A DNA stretch of 64,000 nt from Tubulanus polymorphus (Eukaryota; Nemertea; Palaeonemertea; Tubulaniformes; Tubulanidae): positions 5,678,501-5,742,500 of the forward strand of contig NC_134028.1 of assembly GCF_964204645.1 (NCBI RefSeq). The letters are read 5' to 3'. A program made the position numbers and the translations under genes. Each line of letters opens with the position of its first letter. Position 1 is the stretch's first letter. Below the pieces are notes generated by a model. It did not search any database, was not told the origin of the DNA, and saw only the letters and a program-made list of their open reading frames with translations. Positions 36,088 to 47,937 of this stretch are shown in pieces.

Positions 36088-38661
36088 TGTAATATTGTCA
36101 ATGCATATGATGTAAAAAGCTTATCGAGGATCATGTTCTTTTTCCAGAGTTGAAAATTGTAGAGAAATGTAAATCTTTATGATCTTCAGTCCGATGATGT
36201 ATTTGGTTCCCCTCTGAATATACCTTTTGGGGTCATGTATTCATTACATGCACAGTAGGGGAAGAGGAGATCAAGTGGGGTCTTGAATATTGAATCAAAT
36301 TTCTCTTATTTGTGTAATGATTGAAAATTACATACAGTACGTGGAAAGGAGGGGTTTTTCAAATTAAGGAACTTACGTGTATGTAATTGATGGATGACCC
36401 CCTTACCCATATGTTCCTTTACCGACAGTCCTATTGATCTGCTTTGTCGCATTTACTGGTTTATATCTTAATTTGGATTTTCTTTTTGGCAAAATGCTCT
36501 TTTTGAGAAGGAGCATAAATTAATATATATTTAATATGTTAGGTGTTTAGCAAAAGAATCTTGTGTGAACACACAACAGTAAATGGAACAAGCTGCATCG
36601 AATAGCATTTTATTATTAAGTCATGATTATTCATATGTCCCTTTTTTAAGCATGTTTATTTGATGGGCAAAGTCCGCTTTTGTATCGGTGAAAGACATAC
36701 TTTGCGGTAACGAGGTAGGTATGTACCAATGGTAAAGGTAAATGGTGAAGGTTTGAGGGACGTTTTAATGATTTTTCCATTGTAATCACCTGCATATCAA
36801 AACCTGTCATTCATTCTGAATTTTATTTAGAAATACGTTTAATAACACATGAATGAAAATAGATTCAATTTTGATTCTATAATTCTGCTGATTGTTGTTA
36901 TTCTTTGTTTGATTTTAGCTGTGAATTTGTAAAATTTTGTTTGATTGGTGAACAGATGAATGAAATGGGCTGGAGCCAGAAAGAAGAACAGATTATAGAA
37001 ACTTGATACAAGTCAAGTGTCAAACAGCTGAGGAATATTGAATTCTGCTTTTCAAAAATTTTTCAAAGGTAGCAGCATTTTACAACTGAACTTTTAAGTT
37101 TATTGTTAAGATAATTATCGAAAGGTTTCGTTTTTCGAAAAATAGCAGCACTAATTTGCATAATAAGCTTTTTAAGATGATGTGAAGATTATTCAATCAT
37201 ATTATAAACTTTGGGCCTGTTTCACAAACAAGTTTAACACGAAATCTGGAATTAGTTGATGTGCCGATGCTAATTGGTACAAAACGTTTTTATTGTGAAA
37301 CCCTGAACATCCTCAAAAACTACTAGGACAACACAGTAGAAGGCTAATTTCTTTATAGCATATTGACAAATGATTCTGTTGTTGATATACGACACCAAGT
37401 TCTAGAATATATTCTAAAAATTGCTATATTACAGTGTCCGTGTACAAACATTTTTGACCAGTGTCACAATTTTTGAGCATCATACAGTAGTGGTAATCAT
37501 TAAAAAGTTCAAATCTCACTAGAAAGTGATTAGCTGTAAGACTAGAAAGTGATTAGCTGAAAGTGATTGCAGACTCTAGATTATTTAAGAACTTGGTCCC
37601 AGATGCATAATTAAACGATCAACAATGTTGATATATTTATGTTAACCGACACTGTAAATATTGTATGTGTTGGACTTTTATTCCTTTATTTATGGGGAGA
37701 ATTTTAATATTTTTTTTTCAGTTCTCGTTTCAATTTTTTTTCTAATGTGTCACAAAACGAAGTATTCTTCGAATATGTATCATGTTTATATTTGTAAATG
37801 TTGAATTAATGCCAACGAATGGTGAAAAGTGGTGTTTTGTTGAGGTTTTTTGAGTGAGTCTAGTCCTGTGCATTTAATTTCAGAATCAGATGGTCAAATC
37901 GATATTGGTGCTATCATATATACATAAAAAACTGTATAATACACACAGACGCAAATTAAATACATTATCAAATCTAGATCTTCAATATTTCACTATTTTC
38001 CCTGTGAAAACTGCTCTCATCAAAGCCTTCATTTCACTTTGTAGATGTATATCAGAATGTACAATAAAGTAATAGAAAACTTGTTGGGGTCAAATTTCGA
38101 TTTTCAATTATATAGGAACCCTGGCCCCTCTTTACCTGCGCTGAAAACTCAATACGAAGGTAGCTAAAATCTATGTAGGGTACATATATTGTAGGCCTAG
38201 GCAGATAGTTCATATATGTATTCATAACTTTCTTGATGTGAAATGCGAGTTTTCTTCATGTAGGCACCGGTATACCAGCAGTATCTATCTGTAGACGGGA
38301 CCCATCCTCTCAGACATATCAATTCTTGATCAGCAACTTTTGAAAGACAAATTTAAAGACAGTGATAATATGTCTGGAAGAATGATGGTTAGTATCAACT
38401 GTCTAAGGGGTAGGACCTAGCCTGCAAATTGATACTCGAACGTTAGTAGAATTATTGCTCAGTTTAAAGTGTCAAATACGTATTGTTATTCTTGAATTAT
38501 CCATTATTGATTTTATACTGTAATCACCACCTGCAATGGCTTTTACTGATAGATGTTGAATATGTAGAATATTTAGGAGGCCTATAGTATTATCGGTAGT
38601 ACATTCCGTAATTCAAATCATTCCAATATTCCACTCAAAAGAAAAAAATTATTACTTTGAC

Positions 38662-38697
38662 CAAAAATTCATAAAGACTAGTCTTCATGAATTATTG
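38662..38697. mobile_element. 36 bp palindromic insertion, copy 2
   Basis: CAAAAATTCATAAAGACTAG followed by TCTTCATGAATTATTG is nearly the same palindrome as at 24104-24140. It is flanked by exact CTTTGAC direct repeats at 38655-38661 and 38698-38704. Confidence 0.7.
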
Positions 38698-38989
38698 CTT
38701 TGACGTATGGAAATAACAATAATACAGTGCAGTCTATAATCAATCGATTCTTATTCCTAACTTCATATCTGAGAGGCAATTCCCTCGAAAATCTGGTATG
38801 CTTTACTGTATTTTATACTGAACTGTTGACAATTCCACTCCTCTTTAAGGGCTTATGCCCCACTTTCCATGTCACTTTGACCATGTATGTCCACTCTTTT
38901 CCTACCTCAGTATACATTTTAACCTAATGGAATCGTAGAATTCATAATTCATTTTACCGATAAATATCTTTGAGTGGCAATGCTGTGTG

Positions 38990-39110
38990 AATGACTGGAC
39001 CGGACAGGGTGTCGCCCCATGGCAGAGTCTCGATACCATCAGGTTCAAATCTATGTTGAGGGAGGATGGTTCGCTTGACCATTTACTTGCTGTTGACTGT
39101 TGAAGTCATA
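38990..39110 (+). mobile_element. SINE-like copy, degraded B box
   Basis: GAGTCTCGATACCATCAGG, GTTCAAATC and GAGGGAGGATGG correspond to the copy at 15870-16020; the B box has one change. Confidence 0.5.
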
Positions 39111-39992
39111 TTGAACAAATCATTCTGTTCTCTAAAAATGCTGACAAGATCATGACATGTCATTTGACATTCCTGCATCATTTCATAGATGCCTTATCTA
39201 CAAGCTACACAAATCATGAAGTTTTCACTATGTATGTCCTGTAAAGCGTAAAATGACTTAAAAATGTATTTAGCGGCATTTAATTTGTACCGTCAGTTTT
39301 TAAAGATATTTAAACCAGGTGTTAGGCCTTAGGGCATGATATGTTTGTTAATGGTATCAGAAATTGTTCGTTTTAATGCAAAAATGAAATTTTACCCAAA
39401 ACAAAGAATCGATCTTTAAGGGATTATAGATTTAAGGATATAAATAAAAAGTTGAAAATTGTTTAATTGTGCGAGTTTTTTCAATATTGAAAGGTTTTAG
39501 GCTATGGATATTTTTTTGACTCCTCTGTACCTACTTTCTCTACATCTCTGTCCCAGTAAACTAGACCAGTAAACTAGTACATGTATTGGAACCCTAATAT
39601 GAACTGAGGTTGACCTTTTTGTCAAGGATATGCAGTAGAATCCGCTTAATTCAGATCATTTGGGACCAACAAAATCTGGTTAACGGGAAATCCGGATTTA
39701 AAGTCATTTTCTTGTATATTAATAAACAAATTGACTGCAAACATTGTCTGGATAAGACCAAAATCTGGATTTTAGACCAAAATTTGACACTCATCCTCTC
39801 AGAATTTGCGAGATCCAACTAGTAGCCTTTGACATGTATCCGAGAAATGCGTTTTTTTGTCTTCTGGACCCAGGCGTTCCAATTTTCCTAGATCCGCCCC
39901 AGGATGGGTGCACTATACACTAGTTGAACATGTATACATAGCTACAGCAGATATACTCAACGAATGTACTCAAAATTGAAATTCAAGAAATC

Positions 39993-39998
39993 TTTATT
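39993..39998 (-). terminator. Polyadenylation signal, IFT27
   Basis: Minus-strand AATAAA, 86 bp past the stop codon. Confidence 0.6.
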
Positions 39999-40083
39999 TG
40001 CAATGAAACAATTGAGTGTGGATAAATGAAGGATATTGTGTTGTGATGGACGGACTACTGGGGTTGTTATTTCAAGAGATGTG

Positions 40084-41572
40084 TTACACCAATGATTTGA
40101 ATATATCCAGATCCTCGTTGTATGATTTGTAAAATTCGCCAGCCAGATAGTAAAACGGTGCCTCGACTTCCTGCATTTCTTTCTAAAAATACAAATATAT
40201 GCCTTTGTTATTTCATGGAATCGAACTTTGAAATTTGGCACTGTTTTGAAGACTTACCGATGAGACTTCGAAATATTCCAAACCGTTATTCATAGCAAAC
40301 TCTTTTCCCTGTTTCGGTGAGATGACTCTCCTTTGATCCAGATCAATTTTATTCGCGACTAAAGCTCCTAGGCAGGAAAGACAACGACGGTTAAGATAGA
40401 ATTTTAAGACTTTTTGAAATCCGATGAAAGGATTTGATGCGTTACCGGATATTTTACAGTCTGGAGATGGAGCCATCTTGCGCACTCTTTCTAGCCATTT
40501 GCTGCAGCTTGAAAACGATGTTTCATTCGTGACATCGTAAACCAACATCACCAAACTAGGATGATCCCACTGTAACACATTGAAAATATCGTTTACAAGC
40601 TTTACTGATTCAGTAATATAGGCCTACCAAATTTGTCATTTCAAAAACGATATTCTAGTGATCCTAACGAACACAGAATCCAATGAAAATGGGGACCGAT
40701 CTAAGGGATAAAAGCCACAGATAAAAGCTATGAGATACCCCTATATAAATGCGCTATAGTAACTGATGACCAACTTGCCCTAATGAGAAAATATTTGACA
40801 CGGGCAATCGGACTAGTGCTTAGATCGACCCCCGTGGAAAGGTTTTGATCAACTAGGCTGATTACAAGCTGATTACCGGTAACTGTTTAGGTTTACTTAC
40901 ATATTTTTGAACGAGTTCTGAAAAAACTTCTTTTCCCGCTGAATCGTACATGAACAGCTCCTAAAAGTATAAAATATGTTTCTATGATACAAGTTATACT
41001 TTAAAAATTATGCTCCTGAATCATCGAATTGATAATTACCACACAATCCTGAGTCTCGGGAATATTCACTGATTTTACGCATAATTCACAACCAGTCGTC
41101 TGAAATCATTTTCAAGCGAATTACGAATTTAGTTATTAATCCATTCAGGCGATACAGTATGTAGGATAGCAACCTACGGAATAATCTTGCGACTTACCAT
41201 CGTGTAATTTTTTGGGAAGTGCGAACCATCGCTATGAAAAACCTGCGCCAAGGCGCTTTTACCCACAGTTGAATCACCTGTTAAGAAAATAGATTCAGTA
41301 CATTTCAATATTTCTTACACAAGTCAAGTGCGTACTCGGGTAGGCCCTGTAAAGAAGGGTTCTAGTTCAAAGTTATTCGAATCACAGAAGAAAGAAGGAA
41401 GATAGAAGAACCATCTACTAAGTTCCAATTCAATAAAAATGTCTTTTCGTAGTTAGTTAGTATAGTAGATCGAGGAGGATACATCTGTACTGTAGCGTAG
41501 GCTAATTAACTGCTATCTTATTTATTAGTTTTTACCGGTCACAATCAATTTAGCTCTTAACACCGTCGGCAT
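40084..41572 (-). CDS. IFT27: Intraflagellar transport protein 27 (RABL4), 189 aa
   Basis: Seven exons join in phase: 41536-41572, 41198-41277, 41040-41099, 40901-40960, 40446-40569, 40258-40367 and 40084-40182. IFT27 is a Rab-like GTPase of the IFT-B complex that carries cargo in cilia and flagella and helps export the BBSome; it pairs with IFT25. The P loop GDSTVGKS is at residues 13-20, DSAG at 65-68 (Lys follows where Rabs have the catalytic Gln, as in human IFT27), and NKID at 126-129. LVYDVTNETSF and CSKWLE match the human protein closely, as does the C-terminal KEMQEVEAPFYYLA. There is no C-terminal Cys for prenylation, in keeping with the family. The length agrees with human IFT27 (about 186). 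DMC1 starts 1.3 kb away on the other strand. Confidence 0.96.
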
Positions 41573-42878
41573 CTTGAAAGGTAAACAAATCCAGAGTTTA
41601 GAAAGAATATGACAGTTTTAAGGACGCAGGGAAAGCTCGATGACGTCATTCAGGAATTCCCGTGAATTTGGGGGCAGCACCATACGGTCCCCTAGCGGAA
41701 TTTCTGTGAACTAATAGGGCTAGACTGGCACTTCAGTGGCAACCATCAGTAAATAAGTGGAGAATCTAATAAAAGTGGAAATAGCAATCTAATAAAAGTG
41801 GAAATAGTAATCTAATAAAAGTGGAAATAGCAATCTAATAAAAGTGGAAATATATAGTACTCTAATAAACGTGGAAATAGTAATCTAATAAAAGTGCAAA
41901 ATATTAATCTTATTAAAGTGGAAATAGCAATCTAATAAAAGTGGAAATGGCTATAGGCTAGTTGGGTTATAGAATTTGATTTTCGAGAACATTTTGGTCA
42001 ATCAAGCGCACGTTCTAGCCCGCAGTATTACATTAGTTCGCAGAAATTCTGCTAGGAGACCGTACGTTTTTAGTTAGATAAAATAAGAATGTTCTTTCAG
42101 CACTTCCATATATTGGTGCCATGCCTCTAGGTGTCAGTAGCGGCTGGTACAAATTTGCAGACGATGCTTTTGATGCTGAAAATTAATTGTTTCGTTGATT
42201 AATTGTCATTTTCATCCCGTTCCTGGTAAATATAGGCCTAATCACGGTTGGAACAGGCCAGATGGATCAATTCAGATATATTCTTAATAAATCTTATTCA
42301 AAAAATGCAAAAACTAAAGAAGAAACTAAAATAACAGACAATAAATAGACACGAATTGACTTATGCCATGTCTGCGCCCAGGGCCAGGGCCCAGGGGCTG
42401 GACAGTCTTGTGCCTCCCACTGGAGCCAGCCCCAGTTTCCTGGAACCCTGTCTGGAATACTGACCAATACCACCCGAAAATTAATTTTTTTAAACTTATT
42501 TTCCTGTGCGTAACGTAGTAAGCCAAAGGCCTACGTCGTCAGGGCTAAATTTAGGTTTCACAAAAAACTTTAAACTCTTTTTGGTATAATTGCCATTATT
42601 GGTTACTTCATGTTTTAAATGAGGACGAAAATTCAAACTTAACCGTTTTAGGCTTAAACAATTTCGTGAAAATGGGCCCAGGCCTAATTGATTATCTCAA
42701 ATCCATAGGGCCTAATGAGGCCGAGGGCGATTTAATGAAGAAGTCACAGGGGTCTAACTTCCTAACTCTTGAACTCACGTTTTATATGATATTCATTTTG
42801 ATATTTAATAGAATTAATTCCTTTAATTTCTCTTTATCTCGTATGGTATCAGTTTTGAAGAGGGTTGTGCACCTGAAA
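41573..42878. promoter_or_regulatory. Divergent promoter region of IFT27 and DMC1
   Basis: 1.3 kb separates the two start codons. It must carry the 5' ends of both genes. No TATA box is obvious. A minisatellite occupies 41763-41949. Confidence 0.6.
41763..41949. repeat. Minisatellite, about 23 bp unit
   Basis: Eight imperfect copies of AATCTAATAAAAGTGGAAAT followed by AGC or AGT. It lies 190 bp upstream of the IFT27 start codon. Confidence 0.92.
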
Positions 42879-45633
42879 ATGGCTGAAGTAGAAGACCAAG
42901 TCGTTGAGCAACAGATTTCTGCTGAAGATGACGATGTAAATGGAACTGTAGAAAAATTACAAAAAACATTTAGCCTCCTAGATAATTTATTATGATATCA
43001 ATTAAGAGATGATCAACAAAAGAAAGGAACAGAAATTGTTGGGTTCTCACAGGGTTTAGTTTAGAACTATTGAACTAACTTCAGAATACAAGATTTCATG
43101 ATTCTTTTTTTTGTTGTTTTTTAGGAATCTTTCTTTCAAGACATCGACCTATTACAGAACCATGGAATTGTAAGCAGAAAACCTAATAATAATCCAAAGT
43201 GTATAAATCATGTAGTTTAGAGGATAACGTTTTAATCCCCCGATCTTATTTTCAGAACGTTGCTGACATAAAGAAATTGAAGCAATCGGGAATATGCACA
43301 ATCAAGGTCATAATTTTCATTTAAAAAGAATAAAAAATCGAAAAATGATCCATCAATATCTCAATGAGTTGAGAAGATTATGAACCTTAATAAAGAATTT
43401 TACCCAAAAAAATCGAAAAATGATTTGCTAATCATCAGTAGGAGAGGATTCATAAATCTGTAGCCCTTGCATTTTATACCTGCAGGGAGTTCAAATGACA
43501 ACAAGGAAGAAAATGTGTAATATAAAAGGCATATCTGAGGCAAAGATGGAGAAAATCAAAGAAGCGTCGAATAAACTAAGTGTAAGAATCGATCGATCTC
43601 AGTGATCTGTTCTATAAATAAGTGAATTAAAAATACATCAAACTTTTCAGGATCCCGGATTTCTGACAGCGCTGGATTATTCAGAGAAAAGGAAGCTTTG
43701 TTTCAGAATATCAACTGGTAGTCAGGAATTAGAGTGAGAACGGGGGTTCGAGAATTATACCTACCCAGCTTCTTTCATTCAGTGTCTTGTAAAAAGAAAT
43801 CTATTTCTTATTTCAGTAAGCTGTTGGGTGGCGGCATTGAAAGTATGGCCATTACGGAAGCTTTCGGCGAATTCAGAACTGGAAAAACGCAGATTTCCCA
43901 CACATTATGCGGTAATAGGTCGAGAATGTTTATTCCAAATTGTGAAGAGTGGATATTTAGAATTTCTTCATGTTTCATGTTATCTCACAGTGACTACTCA
44001 GATGCCTGGAGCTAATGGTTACACGGGTGGAAAGGTTGTTCTTATCGATACGGAAAATACATTGTATCCTTTATACTGTTTAATTAAATGGCTTCGAATT
44101 TTGAAGCTTTATGTGCGAACCTCGTGAACCCTGGCATCCCATTTTATCGTTCCTTAATCAGAGTTACGATGAAGTCGACCGGACAGGTTGAGGGATATCG
44201 CTGATCGGTTTAATCTGGATCAGAATGCTGTATTAGATAATGTTTTATACGCCAGGGCATATACCAGTAAGACATGATAGTTCTTCATAAAACATATTCC
44301 TAGATATTTAGCTACGCTTTCAACCATTTGAATTCATTTTTACCTAGGTGAACATCAGTATGAATTGTTGGATTATGTGGCCGCTAAATTCCACGAGGAA
44401 TTGGGAGTTTTCAAATTACTCGTAAGTTCGAAATTCGGAGGGTCAGAATCCGGCCCTTCTTTCAGAAGTTGATAGTCGTCAGTTGTTCAGAAACATGACC
44501 ATGAATCAGTATTTCTTTCTGATATTTACAGATAGTGGATTCGATTATGGCTTTATTTAGAGTTGATTACAGCGGGCGAGGAGAGTTAGCCGATCGTCAA
44601 CAAAAACTCGCTCAAATGTTATCCAGATTACAGAAAATATCAGAAGGTATTAGGGGCCTTGTTTTAAAGCTCCTCGTTGGATATGGAGTTAAAACCTTAG
44701 AAAATATCTACAAAAATTCTATTCATTCAATATTTCTTAGAGTACAATGTGGCGGTTTTCATCACAAACCAAATGACTTCGGATCCAGGCGCCACGATGT
44801 CGTAAGTTCACTTTATTCTTTAGATATTTGGGGCCAGTTGTTTAGTTTTAAGACAAGTCTAAGACCATCTTAACTAAACTATCACCTTAAGACTAGTCTA
44901 AGATTTAAGACTGCATTTGGACTTGAGAAGTCACGACTGTGCAACGATGTGGTGCTCGTTGCTTGGCGTCTCCAGCTACCGCACTCGGGCAACTCCCGAG
45001 CGATCGCCGAGCAATTTCTCGGCGACAAGCAATTTTCCGTCGCCCAATATCAAACATGTTTGATATTGGTCGACACGGAGCAATTCTTTTCGACAACGAG
45101 CAATCGCTGTCGCCCCTTGCCGCAGACGAGCGATTTTTTGGTTCAACGCCAAGCAATTCGGGCGGTTGCTCGAGAATTGCTCGAAACTGTCGCCCGTGTG
45201 CGCCAGGCTTAAGATCCATGGTCCAATGTTAGTAATGCTGTCTCTTCCTCTGTTGTAGATTTCAGGCGGATCCCAAGAAACCGATTGGAGGTCACATTCT
45301 CGCACACGCATCGACTACGCGAATCTCACTGAGAAAGGGAAGAGGTGAACTGAGAATCGCTAAAATATATGACAGGTAAATAAATCATCATTCAAAAGCT
45401 GGAAATTTAGGCAACTTCAGAATTTTTATCTGATTGTACAAGGATTTGGTTTCAATAGACAAATAACTGTATTATTTTCGATGCTGTTTTAACAGTTTTG
45501 AAAATGTCTCATTACTGTCGTAATTCTTTCTTCATATTTCTTTTGTTTATCTGTTGATTTCAGTCCGGATTTGCCAGAAAACGAAGCTACATACGCAATA
45601 ACTGCCGGAGGTATCGCAGATGGAAAAGAGTAG
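42879..45633 (+). CDS. DMC1: Meiotic recombinase DMC1 (342 aa)
   Basis: Thirteen exons join in phase: 42879-42935, 43125-43169, 43256-43306, 43486-43581, 43651-43733, 43817-43911, 43991-44063, 44175-44266, 44348-44421, 44532-44646, 44741-44801, 45259-45375 and 45564-45633. DMC1 forms filaments on single-stranded DNA and carries out strand exchange between homologues in meiosis. An N-terminal helix-hairpin-helix domain ([20 protein letters not shown]) precedes the RecA core: Walker A GEFRTGKT (residues 128-135) and Walker B ending LLIVDS (near 225). [24 protein letters not shown] and the C-terminal [24 protein letters not shown] distinguish it from RAD51. Exon 7 ends at a weak donor (ACATT/GTATCC), and exon 8 begins after an unusual AAG acceptor, but the join restores ENTFRPDRLRD. 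The frame is open upstream of the chosen ATG; I took the start that matches the family length. Confidence 0.97.
44830..44945. repeat. Terminal-inverted-repeat element, family B, in DMC1 intron 11
   Basis: It begins GGGGCCAGTTGTTTAGTTTT and ends AAGTCACGACTGTGCAAC, with the TTAAGACTAGTCTAAG core. Confidence 0.65.
44946..45215. repeat. Foldback element family C with perfect 26 bp central palindrome
   Basis: The centre at 45044-45069 is a perfect palindrome (half: CCAATATCAAACA). Around it CGAGCAATT and GTCGCC motifs recur in both orientations. The right end CCCGTGTGCGCCAGGCTTA resembles the ends of the copies at 50449-50612 and 61545-61620. Confidence 0.65.
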
Positions 45634-47937
45634 AATAGAAAATCAATAGATTCATAACTAATTAGGCAGCTGGCGATTTAAGTGCAATAGACAGCGTTGA
45701 ACTGCTGATCCTTCAAACCCCGACTTTGTTATTCTATTGTTTTGAATGTTGATCAAGCTTTTTATTGATTGTGCAAGAAAAATGTCTGTGTGTTAAATGA
45801 CTTTTTTATTTCTATTAATAAGTTAAGCTTTGTTTATCCTCAATATTTGTTGCTCCATTGGTTTTCGCTCAGTAGTCCTTCTACTTGCCGCCGTATAAAC
45901 TAGATTATGAAAACGGATCAAATAATTCCGGATTAGGAAGTTCTACTGTGTAAAATTTCAAACCACAATTTACTCAGGACATTTTGTCTTAGTCTTATAA
46001 CGTGGAATGTCCAGGGAAAACTCGGGGAATTTGTTCACGGAGTCCTGGCAGTGTGGCTTTCTCCACAGTGATCCTTTTTGCTGTACAATCTGTGGTACAT
46101 CAGACACTTAGGTTCTTGGTGAAGGAATTTGTGAATGGACAAAAAGTGGCCACCCTGTTGGAACCTTATCGAGATGTACTACGAACGTCAGTGCAATTCC
46201 TCTTGCGGTGTTTTGGATGTCTTCGTTACGACGATATCCTACGAGAGACATTAAAGTCTCAACTACAGTTTCATTTGAAATTGACAAAAATATTATATTA
46301 CCAAAAGCTGGTTACAAAATTCTATAATACAGTGCAAAATTTACAACGATATCAATGTTTGGCACAGTAGTGTTCGCTTGTTGTTTTTCAGGGGTTCGCC
46401 GTGTACCTCCCCATACACTTAACATAGGTACTAATTCTAGTGAAACGTCCCTGAAATCGCTCACTACAAACTGCACATTTGCATTTCACAAGCAAAAAAT
46501 CATTGGATTTAAATGATGAACTAAGAAGCGACAATAAATTTGATATTGGATACCGTTAAAATCCTACTTTAAATCAGGGGAGTCGGATTTAACCACCTAA
46601 ATTCAATGTTCTACTTGTACAAACATTTCTGAGGAAGTAATCGATTGAAAATGAAAGAAACATACACAAACCCAACAGTTTAAAAGATAGAAAATTTTCC
46701 CATTTCTAATTTATGATGAGTATTCGATACTTACTTCATGTAGGTTTAGTAAATAAATGCATTTATATATCGATATTGAAACTAGCTATTCAATAAACGC
46801 TGCTTGCAAAATATCAGAAGTTGAAATAATTATGCCGGATATGTTTACAGAAAACTGTTGGTTTCTCAATATATTGCACACTAGATAACCTACTCCGTCC
46901 AGCTCATTCCTAAAGTTCCATAGTGTAACAATAACTAAATTAACATTAATTGAGTACGGAGTTCATTACAAATTTAGTCGTACACATCTATACGTATGAT
47001 CAAATCCTGATCTCTTAGTTTTCACATGTTGATTGTTCTATATTCAACCTAACTAGTTTAAGATCTAAGCCGAATTCTGAACTTGAACTCTTGACTAACC
47101 AGACCGAAAACCCAGTTGTTCATTGAAATTTTCCATTAAACAAATGATTTCCACAAAACACAAGTTCTGCTTATGGCACAATTGATGTCGAAAACATCTA
47201 TCTCTGTTTTTAGTCATAACTTATAATAATATAATAGCATATTCCAGGTAATAAGGTTTTAATTTCGCATTTAAGAACAACATAAATATCAAAATAAATA
47301 AACATAACATGAAAATAAATACGAGCAGCTTGAAGCAACATAGACAAAATCTACTACGTGAAACAATAGATACAAGGGTAGATAAATAGGGGACCATTCA
47401 TTTTTTAAATACCCATTGTTCGTAACGGGTAGAAAATTCTCGTTTACGCAATAAATGGATGATCCCCGGTGAACAATATATCAGCTTTTTGATGTTAGAT
47501 TCATTATATAAGCAGTTACGATAAGCGACTAAACGGGAATATGAAATCATCGAATACATAAATTCCTTATATAATCTCAAGAGAAATAATGTCATCTGTG
47601 ATCCAGTCATATTACCGGATTAACACAATACTTTTTTACCAATAAACTCATCGCCACCGTACCAGTCGGTAGACCTCTAACTCACCAACCGAATAAAATA
47701 GAATCTACTGCCACTATTAAACTGAAATAAACATTTCTAAGATTCCCATATTTTTGTTTTCCCCAGTACTGCGCTATCCCTGATTGTATCGAATATATAC
47801 AGATTATACAAAATAGCCCACCCGTATTCAACTGTATTGTATAGTCGACACGTACATGCGAAACCATGATACACGTACATGTGACCTAAAATTGACATGT
47901 TTGTTCTCTCACGTTTCGTCCTCCAACTTTTCGCGAT
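45634..47937. other. Convergent intergenic region between DMC1 and SUN gene
   Basis: It contains 3' UTRs and a family D fragment (about 45998-46158, right end AAGTGGCCACCCTG). The sequence around 46089-46120 recurs inverted at 57078-57112. A short inverted-repeat element with ends GGGGACCATTCAT and AATGGATGATCCCC is at 47391-47467. No gene is recognised. Confidence 0.6.

Larger units (their letters stand above)
35493..40083. other. Convergent intergenic region
   Basis: Between the SLC26A11-like gene (+) and IFT27 (-). It holds the possible alternative exon, the second 36 bp palindromic insertion (38662-38697), and a SINE-like copy (38990-39110). No other gene is recognised. Confidence 0.6.

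Noticed and set aside
42666-42878. In-frame extension of DMC1 upstream of the chosen ATG
   Set aside because: It would add 71 residues without similarity to any DMC1, with intron-like composition; the chosen start gives the usual length.
44905-45311. Overlapping open frames on both strands within DMC1 intron 11
   Set aside because: They fall in a CpG-rich foldback repeat and reflect its composition, not protein coding.
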